Of a DNA stretch of 5,906 bases, positions 1-4,971 are shown piece after piece. Every line of letters begins with the position of its first letter. The stretch's first letter is position 1. The notes beneath the pieces are model-generated. The model ran no database searches. It was given only the letters and a program-made list of their open reading frames with translations, and had not been told where the DNA came from. Source of the DNA: Gammaproteobacteria bacterium (lineage in GTDB: Bacteria; Pseudomonadota; Gammaproteobacteria; Steroidobacterales; Steroidobacteraceae); assembly GCA_030043215.1 (NCBI GenBank), contig JASHYG010000433.1, forward strand, positions 1 through 5,906, written 5' to 3'. The position numbers were made by a program, and so were the translations under genes.

Positions 1-257
1 GCCACTCCCGATTTCGCAAGATCCACGCGGCTGCCGGCGAGCAGCTTGCCCTCCGCGATCAGCTTCTCGATGGCATTGCTCGCCAGCACGACGGCATCCA
101 CTGCCTCGCCGGCTTGCACGCGCTTTGCGACATCGACGCCGCCCGCCGCTTCGGCCGTCACGGGCTGTCCCGTCGTGCGCTGATACCGAGCTGCGAGCTC
201 ACTCAGTACCTCGCGGGCAGCCATCGAGGAAAGCAGCTTGAGCGGATGTAGCGGCAT
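1..257 (-). CDS. ModA-like substrate-binding protein, partial (N-terminal 85 residues; no signal peptide)
   Basis: This is the N-terminal part of a type 2 periplasmic-binding-protein fold related to the molybdate-binding protein ModA; the rest lies beyond the left edge. The minus-strand translation begins MPLHPLKLLSSMAAREVLSEL and continues with a Gly-Gly-Val-Asp segment, an AKRVQAGEAVDAVVLAS stretch and an AGSRVDLAKSGVA stretch. This matches the family pattern of an early beta strand with 'SSMA', then a ligand-loop region, then 'D.VVLAS'. The ATG at 255-257 is the only plausible start: reading upstream in frame there is no ATG, GTG or TTG before the TGA at 321-323. A GGGG-rich Shine-Dalgarno-like stretch lies about 7 nt upstream. 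The protein therefore has no export signal, unlike classical ModA, so a role as a transporter's periplasmic receptor is doubtful. The family is fairly sure; the ligand is unknown. Confidence 0.8.
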   Translation of the reverse strand, partial: MPLHPLKLLSSMAAREVLSELAARYQRTTGQPVTAEAAGGVDVAKRVQAGEAVDAVVLASNAIEKLIAEGKLLAGSRVDLAKSGV

Positions 258-330
258 GATCGACCCCGGCGCACGACTGCAATTCCGGTCACTGTACCCG
301 GGTTTCCGGGGCCGCGCGATTCACGGAAGC

Positions 331-345
331 CCGCGATGGTCGCGG
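331..345. repeat. Perfect inverted repeat upstream of the GlsB-like gene
   Basis: The arms CCGCGA (331-336) and TCGCGG (340-345) are perfect reverse complements separated by TGG. The repeat ends about 20 bp before the candidate -10 of the downstream gene, so it would cover or adjoin the -35 region, where a repressor or activator could bind. It may also be chance, since short GC palindromes are common at this base composition. Confidence 0.25.
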
Positions 346-365
346 TGATTGCCTGCCGCGCGGTG

Positions 366-374
366 TGCTACGCT
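366..374 (+). promoter_or_regulatory. Candidate extended -10 element for the GlsB-like gene
   Basis: TGCTACGCT reads as an extended -10 (TG, one base, then TACGCT at 369-374, with the strongly conserved T, A and final T). It lies 33 bp before the ATG at 408. No good -35 is visible at 16-18 bp, which is tolerable for an extended -10 promoter. A similar GCTAnnnT element precedes the two other plus-strand genes in this window. Confidence 0.3.
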
Positions 375-394
375 TCGCGCGACAGCTGCTCGGC

Positions 395-402
395 GAGGGA
401 GA
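395..402 (+). promoter_or_regulatory. Shine-Dalgarno site that fixes the GlsB-like start
   Basis: GAGGGAGA ends 5 nt before the ATG at 408 and selects that start over the earlier in-frame ATG at 336, which would add 24 residues unlike the family. The same octamer precedes the MetE-like gene (3789-3796). Confidence 0.7.
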
Positions 403-407
403 CCACC

Positions 408-674
408 ATGTCCATTATCGCGTGGATCGTTCTCGGGCTCATTGCCGGCTTTCTCGCCAGCAAGATCGTCAACCGGGCCGGAGAGGGTGTCATCCTCGAC
501 ATCATTCTCGGCGTCGTTGGAGCCCTCGTGGGGGGCTGGCTGTTCCACCTCCTCGGAATGCGGGGCGTGAGCGGACTCAATCTCTACAGCATGGTCGTCG
601 CGACGATCGGGGCCGTCGTGGTCCTGGTCGTCTATCACGCGCTGTTCCGCTCCTCGCGGTCCCGGCGTCTTTGA
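408..674 (+). CDS. GlsB/YeaQ/YmgE family small membrane protein (transglycosylase-associated protein)
   Basis: An 88-residue, almost entirely hydrophobic protein with three predicted membrane helices, at about residues 2-19, 28-49 and 59-80. Glycine-rich positions within the helices (LGLIAGFLAS, LGVVGALVGGWLF, ATIGAVVV) are typical of the family, and the tail is short and basic (RSSRSRRL). Length and pattern match the GlsB/YeaQ/YmgE family, named 'transglycosylase-associated' although no enzymatic role is established. Members are often stress-induced inner-membrane proteins. The start at 408 is chosen for its strong ribosome-binding site and because it begins directly at the first helix. The gene is monocistronic or, with a 78-bp gap, loosely linked to the following secreted cytochrome-like gene. 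Family assignment is confident; function is not known. Confidence 0.88.
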   Translation: MSIIAWIVLGLIAGFLASKIVNRAGEGVILDIILGVVGALVGGWLFHLLGMRGVSGLNLYSMVVATIGAVVVLVVYHALFRSSRSRRL

Positions 675-688
675 TTGACGTGCGGGAA

Positions 689-713
689 AAGCCGAGCGCC
701 TGACTCGAGGCTT
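689..713 (+). terminator. Possible weak hairpin after the GlsB-like gene
   Basis: AAGCC (689-693) and GGCTT (709-713) can pair, continued inward by GAG (694-696) with CTC (704-706) if GA at 707-708 bulges out. That gives an 8-bp stem with a 7-nt loop, 15 nt past the stop codon. No T run follows, so it is at best a weak or Rho-assisted terminator. Confidence 0.25.
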
Positions 714-740
714 CAACCCTGGGACGATGGCCGCTACACT
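712..740 (+). promoter_or_regulatory. Candidate promoter of the CxxCH protein gene
   Basis: TACACT (735-740) is a reasonable -10, preceded after a 17-bp spacer by TTCAAC (712-717), a poor -35 match. Transcription would start around 746-748, only a few bases before the ATG at 753, giving a nearly leaderless mRNA. That would fit the absence of a Shine-Dalgarno sequence before this gene. Confidence 0.35.
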
Positions 741-752
741 GCGACCTCACCC

Positions 753-2180
753 ATGAAGCAGGCGTCGGTCGGCAAATTCTTCGTCAGGGCATCGGGCGCC
801 TCGCCGCTCGCTGCCGCGCTCTGCGCCGCGGCACTCGGACTTTGCGCCGCCGCCGCGCCCGCCGTGTTCGCACAAGCCGGCGCCAGCTCGGACGACACCC
901 CGGCGGCCGGCGCGAGCCAGAGCCCGTTCGGCGCGCCGACTCTCACCTATGACAAGGAATACCCGGTCATCGGCTATGCGCGAACGCCGCAGAACAACGA
1001 CATCGCGCGCCTGCAGGCGCGGATCGATCGCGGCGAGGTGAGACTGCAGTACCGTGCGCCCCGCGGCTATCTCGATTCCCTCCTGCAGGCGCTGCGGATC
1101 GATCCGAGCTCGCAGGCGCTCGTCTACTCCAAGACGAGCCTGCAGACCGGCGCGATCAAGGCGGCGACGCCGCGGGCGATCTACTTCAACGCGAGCACCT
1201 ACGTCGGATGGGTACAGGGCGTCGGGACGGACATCGAGCTTGCCGCGATGGACTCGAAGCTGGACCAGGTGTTCTACACGCTCTCCAACCGCCCGGGCGG
1301 CAAGGCGCGGCTGCAGCGAAAAGTGCTGGACTGCCTCGCCTGCCACGACACCTACGAGCTGTCGGGCGGCGGAGTGCCCCGCTTCCTGCTCATGTCCACG
1401 TATACGGACATCCTCGGCAACCAGCTCACCCACGAGGGACAGATCATCACGAGCGATCAGACGCCGTTGAAGTACCGCTGGGGCGGCTGGTACGTGACCG
1501 GCGAGTCCGGCAGCCAGGTGCACCTCGGCAACATCCAGGTGCGCACCGTCTATCAGCTCGTCCATCTCGATCAGGTGCGCCGCGGCAACCTCGACAAGCT
1601 CGATGGACTGTTCAACACACAGCCCTACCTGACCGACAAGAGCGACATCGTGGCCCTGCTGGTGCTGCAGCATCAGGTGGACGTGCAGAACCTCATCACA
1701 CGCGCCAACTTCGAGGTTCGCGAGGCGCTCGCCAGGGCGAGCAAAGGACATCCGGGCACGGAATTACCGCAGAAGACGCGGGAGGACTTGAAGGGCTACA
1801 TGGACTCGCTGGTTGACGCCATGCTGTTCGTCGGCGCGACCCGCTTCACGAGCAAGATCACCGGCAATTCCGGGTTCAACGCGTGGTTCGAGGCTCAGGG
1901 ACCGCGCGACGGGCTCGGCCGCTCGCTGCGCGACCTCGACCTCGACACCCGCCTGTTCAAGTATCCCCTGAGCTATCTCGTCTACTCGGCCTCGTTCGAC
2001 GCCCTGCCCGACTACGCAAAGAGCTACATCTACGGCCGGTTCGAGGACATCCTCACGGGGCATGACACGAGCGACACCTACTCGTACCTGTCCGAATCGG
2101 ATCGCAAGGCGATCCTCCAGATCCTGACGGCGACCAAGCCGGCGTTCGCTGAGTTTCTCGCGAGGAAGGGCGCCGCCTGA
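753..2180 (+). CDS. Secreted protein with a single c-type haem motif (CLACH), function unknown
   Basis: A 475-residue protein exported through Sec. The N-terminus has Lys and Arg, a long Ala/Leu core (about residues 18-37) and a signal peptidase I site of the form VFA|QA after residue 40; there is no lipobox. The mature protein contains only two cysteines, both in C194-L-A-C197-H198, the covalent haem c motif, so a periplasmic monohaem cytochrome is the simplest reading. Distinctive downstream segments are SGGGVPRFLL (204-213), WGGWYVTG (243-250) followed by HLGN (257-260), and near the C-terminus TRLFKYPLSYLVYSASFDALP (from 399). From memory, similar segments occur in uncharacterised secreted proteins of several bacterial phyla; I cannot name a Pfam family. 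The axial sixth ligand is unclear (M214, H227 and H257 are candidates). The start at 753 is chosen because the signal peptide begins there, although it lacks a Shine-Dalgarno; a TTG at 675 in the same frame would add 26 unlikely residues. The partner and reaction are unknown. Confidence 0.85.
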   Translation: MKQASVGKFFVRASGASPLAAALCAAALGLCAAAAPAVFAQAGASSDDTPAAGASQSPFGAPTLTYDKEYPVIGYARTPQNNDIARLQARIDRGEVRLQYRAPRGYLDSLLQALRIDPSSQALVYSKTSLQTGAIKAATPRAIYFNASTYVGWVQGVGTDIELAAMDSKLDQVFYTLSNRPGGKARLQRKVLDCLACHDTYELSGGGVPRFLLMSTYTDILGNQLTHEGQIITSDQTPLKYRWGGWYVTGESGSQVHLGNIQVRTVYQLVHLDQVRRGNLDKLDGLFNTQPYLTDKSDIVALLVLQHQVDVQNLITRANFEVREALARASKGHPGTELPQKTREDLKGYMDSLVDAMLFVGATRFTSKITGNSGFNAWFEAQGPRDGLGRSLRDLDLDTRLFKYPLSYLVYSASFDALPDYAKSYIYGRFEDILTGHDTSDTYSYLSESDRKAILQILTATKPAFAEFLARKGAA

Positions 2181-2219
2181 GGCCCGGAGGCGGCCTCTTC
2201 CCCCCCGCTCCCCTCAGGC
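2172..2219. terminator. Nested inverted repeats at a convergent gene end, possible bidirectional terminator
   Basis: Three pairings overlap. GCCGCC (2172-2177) pairs with GGCGGC (2189-2194). GAGGCC (2179-2184) pairs with GGCCTC (2192-2197) around a 7-nt loop. GCCTGAGG (2175-2182) pairs with CCTCAGGC (2212-2219); that pair spans both stop codons, because both converging genes end in an Ala codon followed by TGA and a similar context. Neither strand has a proper T run (a C run follows on the plus strand), so intrinsic termination is uncertain. The position between converging genes supports a role in stopping transcription from either side. Confidence 0.4.
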
Positions 2220-3152
2220 CTCGACGATCACCGCCGGCTCCCGTCCGGCAGCCGCCTGCCCGCGCAACATCGTCTGCGACGAATAGGGCATCGCCACTGC
2301 CCCGCGGCCGTCCATTGCAATGAGCCCGCCTTCTCCGCCCGCCGCCTCGAGCTGCGCGATTACCTCGCGCGCGGCGGTCTCGACGCTCTTGCCCTGATAT
2401 TTGATGCGGGCACACACCTCGCTCGCGGCGATGAAGCGGATGAAGTACTCCCCGGTGCCGGTCGCCGACACGGCACCCACCCCGTTCTCCGCGAACGTGC
2501 CGGCGCCGATGATCGGCGAGTCGCCGACGCGGCCCGCGTGCTTGTTGATGAGGCCACCCGTGGAAGTCGCTGCCGCGAGATCGCCGTGGATGTCGAGTGC
2601 CACCGCCCCGACGGTGCCCCGGGGATGCCACGGCACGGAGACCGATCCGCCGCCGCCCGACGACGCGCCGATGGCCTGCTCGAGCTCCTTCAGCCTCCGC
2701 TCCGTGATGAAGTCGCTGTCCGGCCGCAGCTCGAGCCCGTGCTCGCGCGCAAACTGCTCCGCGCCGAGTCCGGCCAGCATGACGTGCTCCCCCTCATCCA
2801 TGATCGCGCGCGCGAGGTCGATCGGATGGGCGACGTGGCGGACGGCCGCGACGGCGCCCGCCCGGCGATCCCGTCCGTCCATGAGCGCAGCGTCGAGCTC
2901 CGCGAGCCCCTCGTGGTTGAGCGCGGCGCCGAGCCCCGCATTGAGCACGCCGGAGCCCTCCATGGCCCGCACGGCGGCCTGCACGGCATCGAGGCTGCGG
3001 CCTCGCGAGGCGAGGACGCCGCTGCCTTCCTCGAGGGCTCCCCGCAGCGCGTCCCGGATGCGCTCGAGATCGGCGGCAAGCAGGCCTCTCGGTAATGCCC
3101 CCGCTCCGCCGTGGATGGCGAGCGTCCAGCCGCTCGAGCTGCGCTCCGCCAT
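2214..3152 (-). CDS. iaaA: Isoaspartyl peptidase / L-asparaginase (plant-type, Ntn-hydrolase)
   Basis: A 312-residue N-terminal-nucleophile hydrolase that removes beta-aspartyl (isoaspartyl) residues from dipeptides and hydrolyses L-asparagine to aspartate and ammonia; members are cytoplasmic. It starts with the typical strand WTLAIHGGAGAL, and the precursor should autocleave between G179 and T180 in HPRGTVGAVALD, making T180 the catalytic nucleophile of the beta subunit. Further active-site features are STGG (197-200), GRVGDSP (207-213) supplying R208 and D211, and TGTGE (231-235). These match E. coli IaaA numbering (T179, R207, D210, T230) with an offset of one, and the length is normal, so the enzyme looks intact. 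A Gly-rich stretch (SSGGGG, 164-169) sits in the flexible linker before the cleavage site. The ATG is 2 nt after the stop of the Lrp-type regulator, so the two genes form an operon and translation is probably coupled. Choice between isoaspartyl peptidase and asparaginase as the main activity cannot be made from sequence. Confidence 0.93.
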   Translation of the reverse strand: MAERSSSGWTLAIHGGAGALPRGLLAADLERIRDALRGALEEGSGVLASRGRSLDAVQAAVRAMEGSGVLNAGLGAALNHEGLAELDAALMDGRDRRAGAVAAVRHVAHPIDLARAIMDEGEHVMLAGLGAEQFAREHGLELRPDSDFITERRLKELEQAIGASSGGGGSVSVPWHPRGTVGAVALDIHGDLAAATSTGGLINKHAGRVGDSPIIGAGTFAENGVGAVSATGTGEYFIRFIAASEVCARIKYQGKSVETAAREVIAQLEAAGGEGGLIAMDGRGAVAMPYSSQTMLRGQAAAGREPAVIVEA

Positions 3153-3154
3153 CG

Positions 3155-3634
3155 CTACCGCACCCGCGGCAAGGGCGGAGCCGCGCGCTGGAACACCGGC
3201 TTGATGGCGAGGTTCGATTGAATGTGCGCGACGCCCGGGATACGAGTGAGGATGTCCAGCATGAACCGCTGATAGCTCGCGAGATCCGCCGCGACGACGC
3301 GCAGCAGGTAATCCCCCTGCCCGGTCATCAGGTGACAGCTCATCACTTCCGGCACATCGGCGATGCGGCGCTCGAACACTCTCAGCGTCTCCTCCGTCTG
3401 GCGCTCGAGCGTCACCGAGACGAACATGGTGATGCCCACTCCCAGGCGCTGCTCATCGAACCGGGCGGTGAATCCCGAGATGAGCCCATCGTCCTGCAAG
3501 CGCCGCACGCGCCGCAACGTCGGCGTGAGAGACAGGCCGATGGAGTCGGCGAGGTCGCGCCAGCTCATGCGGCCGTCCTTGGCGAGCCGCTGCAGGATCT
3601 TCGAATCGGTCTTGTCGAATCCGTGAGTTGCCAT
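3155..3634 (-). CDS. Lrp/AsnC family transcriptional regulator
   Basis: A 159-residue DNA-binding regulator of the feast/famine family. Residues 6-60 form the winged helix-turn-helix: FDKTDSKILQRLAKDGR, then WRDLADSIGLSLTPTLRRVRRLQDDGLI with the recognition helix at about 36-46. Residues 66-148 form the effector-binding RAM domain, including the GQGDYLLRV turn (105-113), where amino-acid ligands usually act at subunit interfaces. These proteins work as dimers to octamers and often repress their own promoter. The start at 3632-3634 gives the canonical short N-terminus before the HTH; an upstream in-frame ATG at 3710-3712 would add 26 residues that overlap the promoter. GGAG lies only 2 nt before the ATG, closer than ideal. 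It is first in an operon with the isoaspartyl peptidase and divergent from the MetE-like gene, which makes both plausible targets. The effector is unknown. Confidence 0.93.
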   Translation of the reverse strand: MATHGFDKTDSKILQRLAKDGRMSWRDLADSIGLSLTPTLRRVRRLQDDGLISGFTARFDEQRLGVGITMFVSVTLERQTEETLRVFERRIADVPEVMSCHLMTGQGDYLLRVVAADLASYQRFMLDILTRIPGVAHIQSNLAIKPVFQRAAPPLPRVR

Positions 3635-3666
3635 GACTCCGATCTGCGCGCTCCGTGAGCGCAAAC

Positions 3667-3695
3667 ATACTAATCCAAAAGCAGATCGTGGCCAA
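3667..3695 (-). promoter_or_regulatory. Promoter of the Lrp-type regulator / isoaspartyl peptidase operon
   Basis: Read on the minus strand, TTGGCC (complement of 3690-3695) is followed by an exact 17-bp spacer and TAGTAT (complement of 3667-3672). Each hexamer matches the sigma-70 consensus at four of six positions with ideal spacing. It lies in an A/T-rich patch that stands out from the surroundings and ends about 33 bp from the regulator's ATG. This is the best promoter in the window. Confidence 0.55.
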
Positions 3696-3707
3696 GTTTG
3701 GCCCAAA
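3690..3707. promoter_or_regulatory. Overlapping palindromes, candidate operator for the Lrp-type regulator
   Basis: GGCCAA (3690-3695) and TTGGCC (3698-3703) are perfect arms around GT. A second palindrome, TTTGG-C-CCAAA (3697-3707), overlaps it. The left arm is exactly the -35 hexamer of the minus-strand promoter, so a protein bound here would block that promoter and sit upstream of the MetE-like gene. CCAAAA also recurs at 3675-3680 and 3703-3708, 28 bp apart, suggesting repeated half-sites on nearly the same helix face, as Lrp-type multimers often use. That the neighbouring Lrp protein binds here is inference. Confidence 0.4.
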
Positions 3708-3726
3708 ATCACTCACCCAGCCGCGC

Positions 3727-3732
3727 TATCGT
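3727..3732 (+). promoter_or_regulatory. Candidate -10 for the MetE-like gene
   Basis: TATCGT sits in a GCTATCGT context similar to the -10-like elements of the other plus-strand genes here, 70 bp before the ATG at 3803. The matching -35 position (about 3703-3709, CCAAAAT) is a poor consensus match, so the promoter may need an activator. The overlapping palindromes lie immediately upstream. Confidence 0.25.
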
Positions 3733-3788
3733 AGCTCGCGCTGCAACGGGAGGATCCCCGCCCGCACGCGACAGCTTTAAGCCACGAC

Positions 3789-3796
3789 GAGGGAGA
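3789..3796 (+). promoter_or_regulatory. Shine-Dalgarno site that fixes the MetE-like start
   Basis: GAGGGAGA ends 6 nt before the ATG at 3803. It argues against the earlier in-frame ATG at 3698, which overlaps the operator-like palindrome and would add 35 residues. Confidence 0.7.
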
Positions 3797-3802
3797 CGGC
3801 TC

Positions 3803-4966
3803 ATGACGGACACGATGGCGAACCTCGAGGCCGCTCGATGTGACGGCAACGGCACTCGGCGGTCTCGCCCGCCCTTCCGCGCCGAGCACGTGGGGAGCCT
3901 GCTGCGGCCTGCGGCGCTCGCCGCCGCGCGCCAGAAGCATCGAGCCGGGAAACTCTCGGCGGCGGAGCTGCGCGAGGCGGAGGATTACGCCGTGCGCGAT
4001 GTCGTGCGGATGCAGGAGCAGATCGGGTTCCAGGCGGTGACCGACGGCGAATTGCGCCGCGGCGCGTGGCACATGGACTTCCTCTATCAAATCGGGGGGA
4101 TCTCCCGCACCGAGAGCCCCCTCACGCTGCGCTTCCACGGCGAGTCGGGCGATATCGAGTTCACCACGTCCGCGCTCAAGGTCACGGGCGCTCTGCGGCA
4201 CGAGAAGACCATCTTCGGCGCGGACTTCGCGTTCCTCAAATCCGTGACCCGCGCGACGCCGAAGATCACGATCCCGTCTCCGAGCATGGTCCACTACCGC
4301 GGCGGCGCGGCGGCGGTCGACCGGTCGGTCTATCCGGATCTCGACGTCTTCTGGAAGGACCTCGAGACCGCCTACGCGAGCCAGATTGCCGCGCTCGCCG
4401 ATCTCGGCTGCACCTATCTGCAGCTCGACGACACGAGCCTCGCCTACCTCAACGATCCGGCTCAACGTGAGCACGTCTGCGGCCTCGGGGGAGACCCCGC
4501 GAACCTGCACCTCGTGTACATCGATCTGATCAACGGTGCGCTCGCGCGCAGGCCGCCCGCCATGACCGTCTGCGTGCATCTGTGCCGGGGCAATTTCCGC
4601 TCGTGCTGGATCGCCTCTGGAGGCTACGACCACGTCGCCGAGGCGCTCTTCAACCGGCTCGACGTGGACGGCTTCCTTCTCGAGTACGACGACGAGCGTT
4701 CCGGCGGCTTCGAGCCCCTCCGCTTCGTTCCGCGGGGCAAGCAAGTCGTCCTCGGGCTCCTCACCTCCAAGCGCGGCGCCCTCGAGGAGAAGGATGAGCT
4801 CAAGCGCCGGATCGATGCCGCTGCGCGGTTCGTCGACCTCGATCAGATTTCCCTGAGTCCGCAGTGCGGCTTCGCCTCGACCGCGGATGGCAATACGCTC
4901 ACCGCCGCGGAGCAGTGGCTCAAGCTCGAGCGGGTCGCCGAGACGGCCCGCGAGGTCTGGGGCTAG
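3803..4966 (+). CDS. MetE-like cobalamin-independent methionine synthase family protein (YxjG/YxjH type)
   Basis: A 387-residue TIM-barrel protein corresponding to the C-terminal catalytic half of MetE, without the N-terminal MetE domain. The four zinc ligands are all present: H259 and C261 in VHLCRGN, E294 in FLLEYDDE and C355 in SPQCGFAS. The spacing from Glu to the last Cys (61) equals that in E. coli MetE (E665 to C726). Other family segments are FRAEHVGSLLRP (25-36), TDGELRRGAWHMDF (80-93) and YLQLDDTSLAY (205-215), the last corresponding to the substrate-side 'QxDEP' region of MetE. The zinc would activate a thiol for methyl transfer, in the cytoplasm. Short MetE homologues like this are usually annotated as 5-methyltetrahydropteroyltriglutamate-homocysteine methyltransferase, but their methyl donor is often unproven, and the superfamily also includes epoxyalkane:coenzyme M transferases. 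The gene is divergent from an Lrp-type regulator and ends 5 bp from the convergent batD. Family is certain; exact substrate is not. Confidence 0.9.
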   Translation: MTDTMANLEAARCDGNGTRRSRPPFRAEHVGSLLRPAALAAARQKHRAGKLSAAELREAEDYAVRDVVRMQEQIGFQAVTDGELRRGAWHMDFLYQIGGISRTESPLTLRFHGESGDIEFTTSALKVTGALRHEKTIFGADFAFLKSVTRATPKITIPSPSMVHYRGGAAAVDRSVYPDLDVFWKDLETAYASQIAALADLGCTYLQLDDTSLAYLNDPAQREHVCGLGGDPANLHLVYIDLINGALARRPPAMTVCVHLCRGNFRSCWIASGGYDHVAEALFNRLDVDGFLLEYDDERSGGFEPLRFVPRGKQVVLGLLTSKRGALEEKDELKRRIDAAARFVDLDQISLSPQCGFASTADGNTLTAAEQWLKLERVAETAREVWG

Positions 4967-4971
4967 GCTCG

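Larger units (their letters stand above)
258..407. other. Divergent intergenic region between the ModA-like and GlsB-like genes
   Basis: No gene is credible here. The region must hold promoters for both flanking genes. On the minus strand TACAGT (complement of 291-296) is a possible -10 for the ModA-like gene, but no matching -35 is visible. On the plus strand there is an extended -10-like element at 366-374 and an inverted repeat at 331-345, described separately. The octamer GCCGCGCG occurs at 311-318 and again at 355-362, 44 bp apart, which may be chance in DNA this GC-rich. Confidence 0.6.
3635..3802. other. Divergent regulatory region between the Lrp-type regulator and the MetE-like gene
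   Basis: This 168-bp region has an A/T-rich half (about 3661-3712) holding the regulator's promoter and the palindromes, and a GC-rich half forming the 5' leader of the MetE-like mRNA. The leader can fold: GGGA (3748-3751) pairs with TCCC (3755-3758) around GGA. AGCTCGCG (3733-3740) can pair with CGCG (3767-3770) plus AGCT (3773-3776), leaving AC at 3771-3772 bulged. No known riboswitch class could be matched. Confidence 0.55.

Noticed and set aside
675..752. TTG at 675 as the start of the cytochrome-like protein
   Set aside because: It would put 26 charged and polar residues before the signal peptide, and it directly abuts the preceding stop codon without a ribosome-binding site of its own.
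747..1751. 334-codon minus-strand open frame opposite the cytochrome-like gene
   Set aside because: Its protein is a low-complexity Arg/Ala/Val/Leu-rich mirror of the real gene, with no recognisable domain. The plus strand has a signal peptide, CxxCH and conserved blocks. Open antisense frames are expected with strong G/C third-position bias.
2401..3204. 267-codon plus-strand open frame opposite the isoaspartyl peptidase
   Set aside because: Its translation is Ser/Ala/Arg/Pro-rich with no family pattern, and the opposite strand encodes a complete Ntn-hydrolase with all catalytic residues.
3733..3776. Resemblance to an S-adenosylhomocysteine riboswitch (GCGCTGCAACGGG at 3738-3750)
   Set aside because: The short match recalls part of the SAH riboswitch core, but the required AGGCTCG-type partner strand and the AACGGCGCTC-like pseudoknot segment are absent downstream.
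3713..4744. 343-codon minus-strand open frame opposite the MetE-like gene
   Set aside because: It is a shadow frame with no motif. The plus strand carries the complete zinc site and a strong ribosome-binding site.
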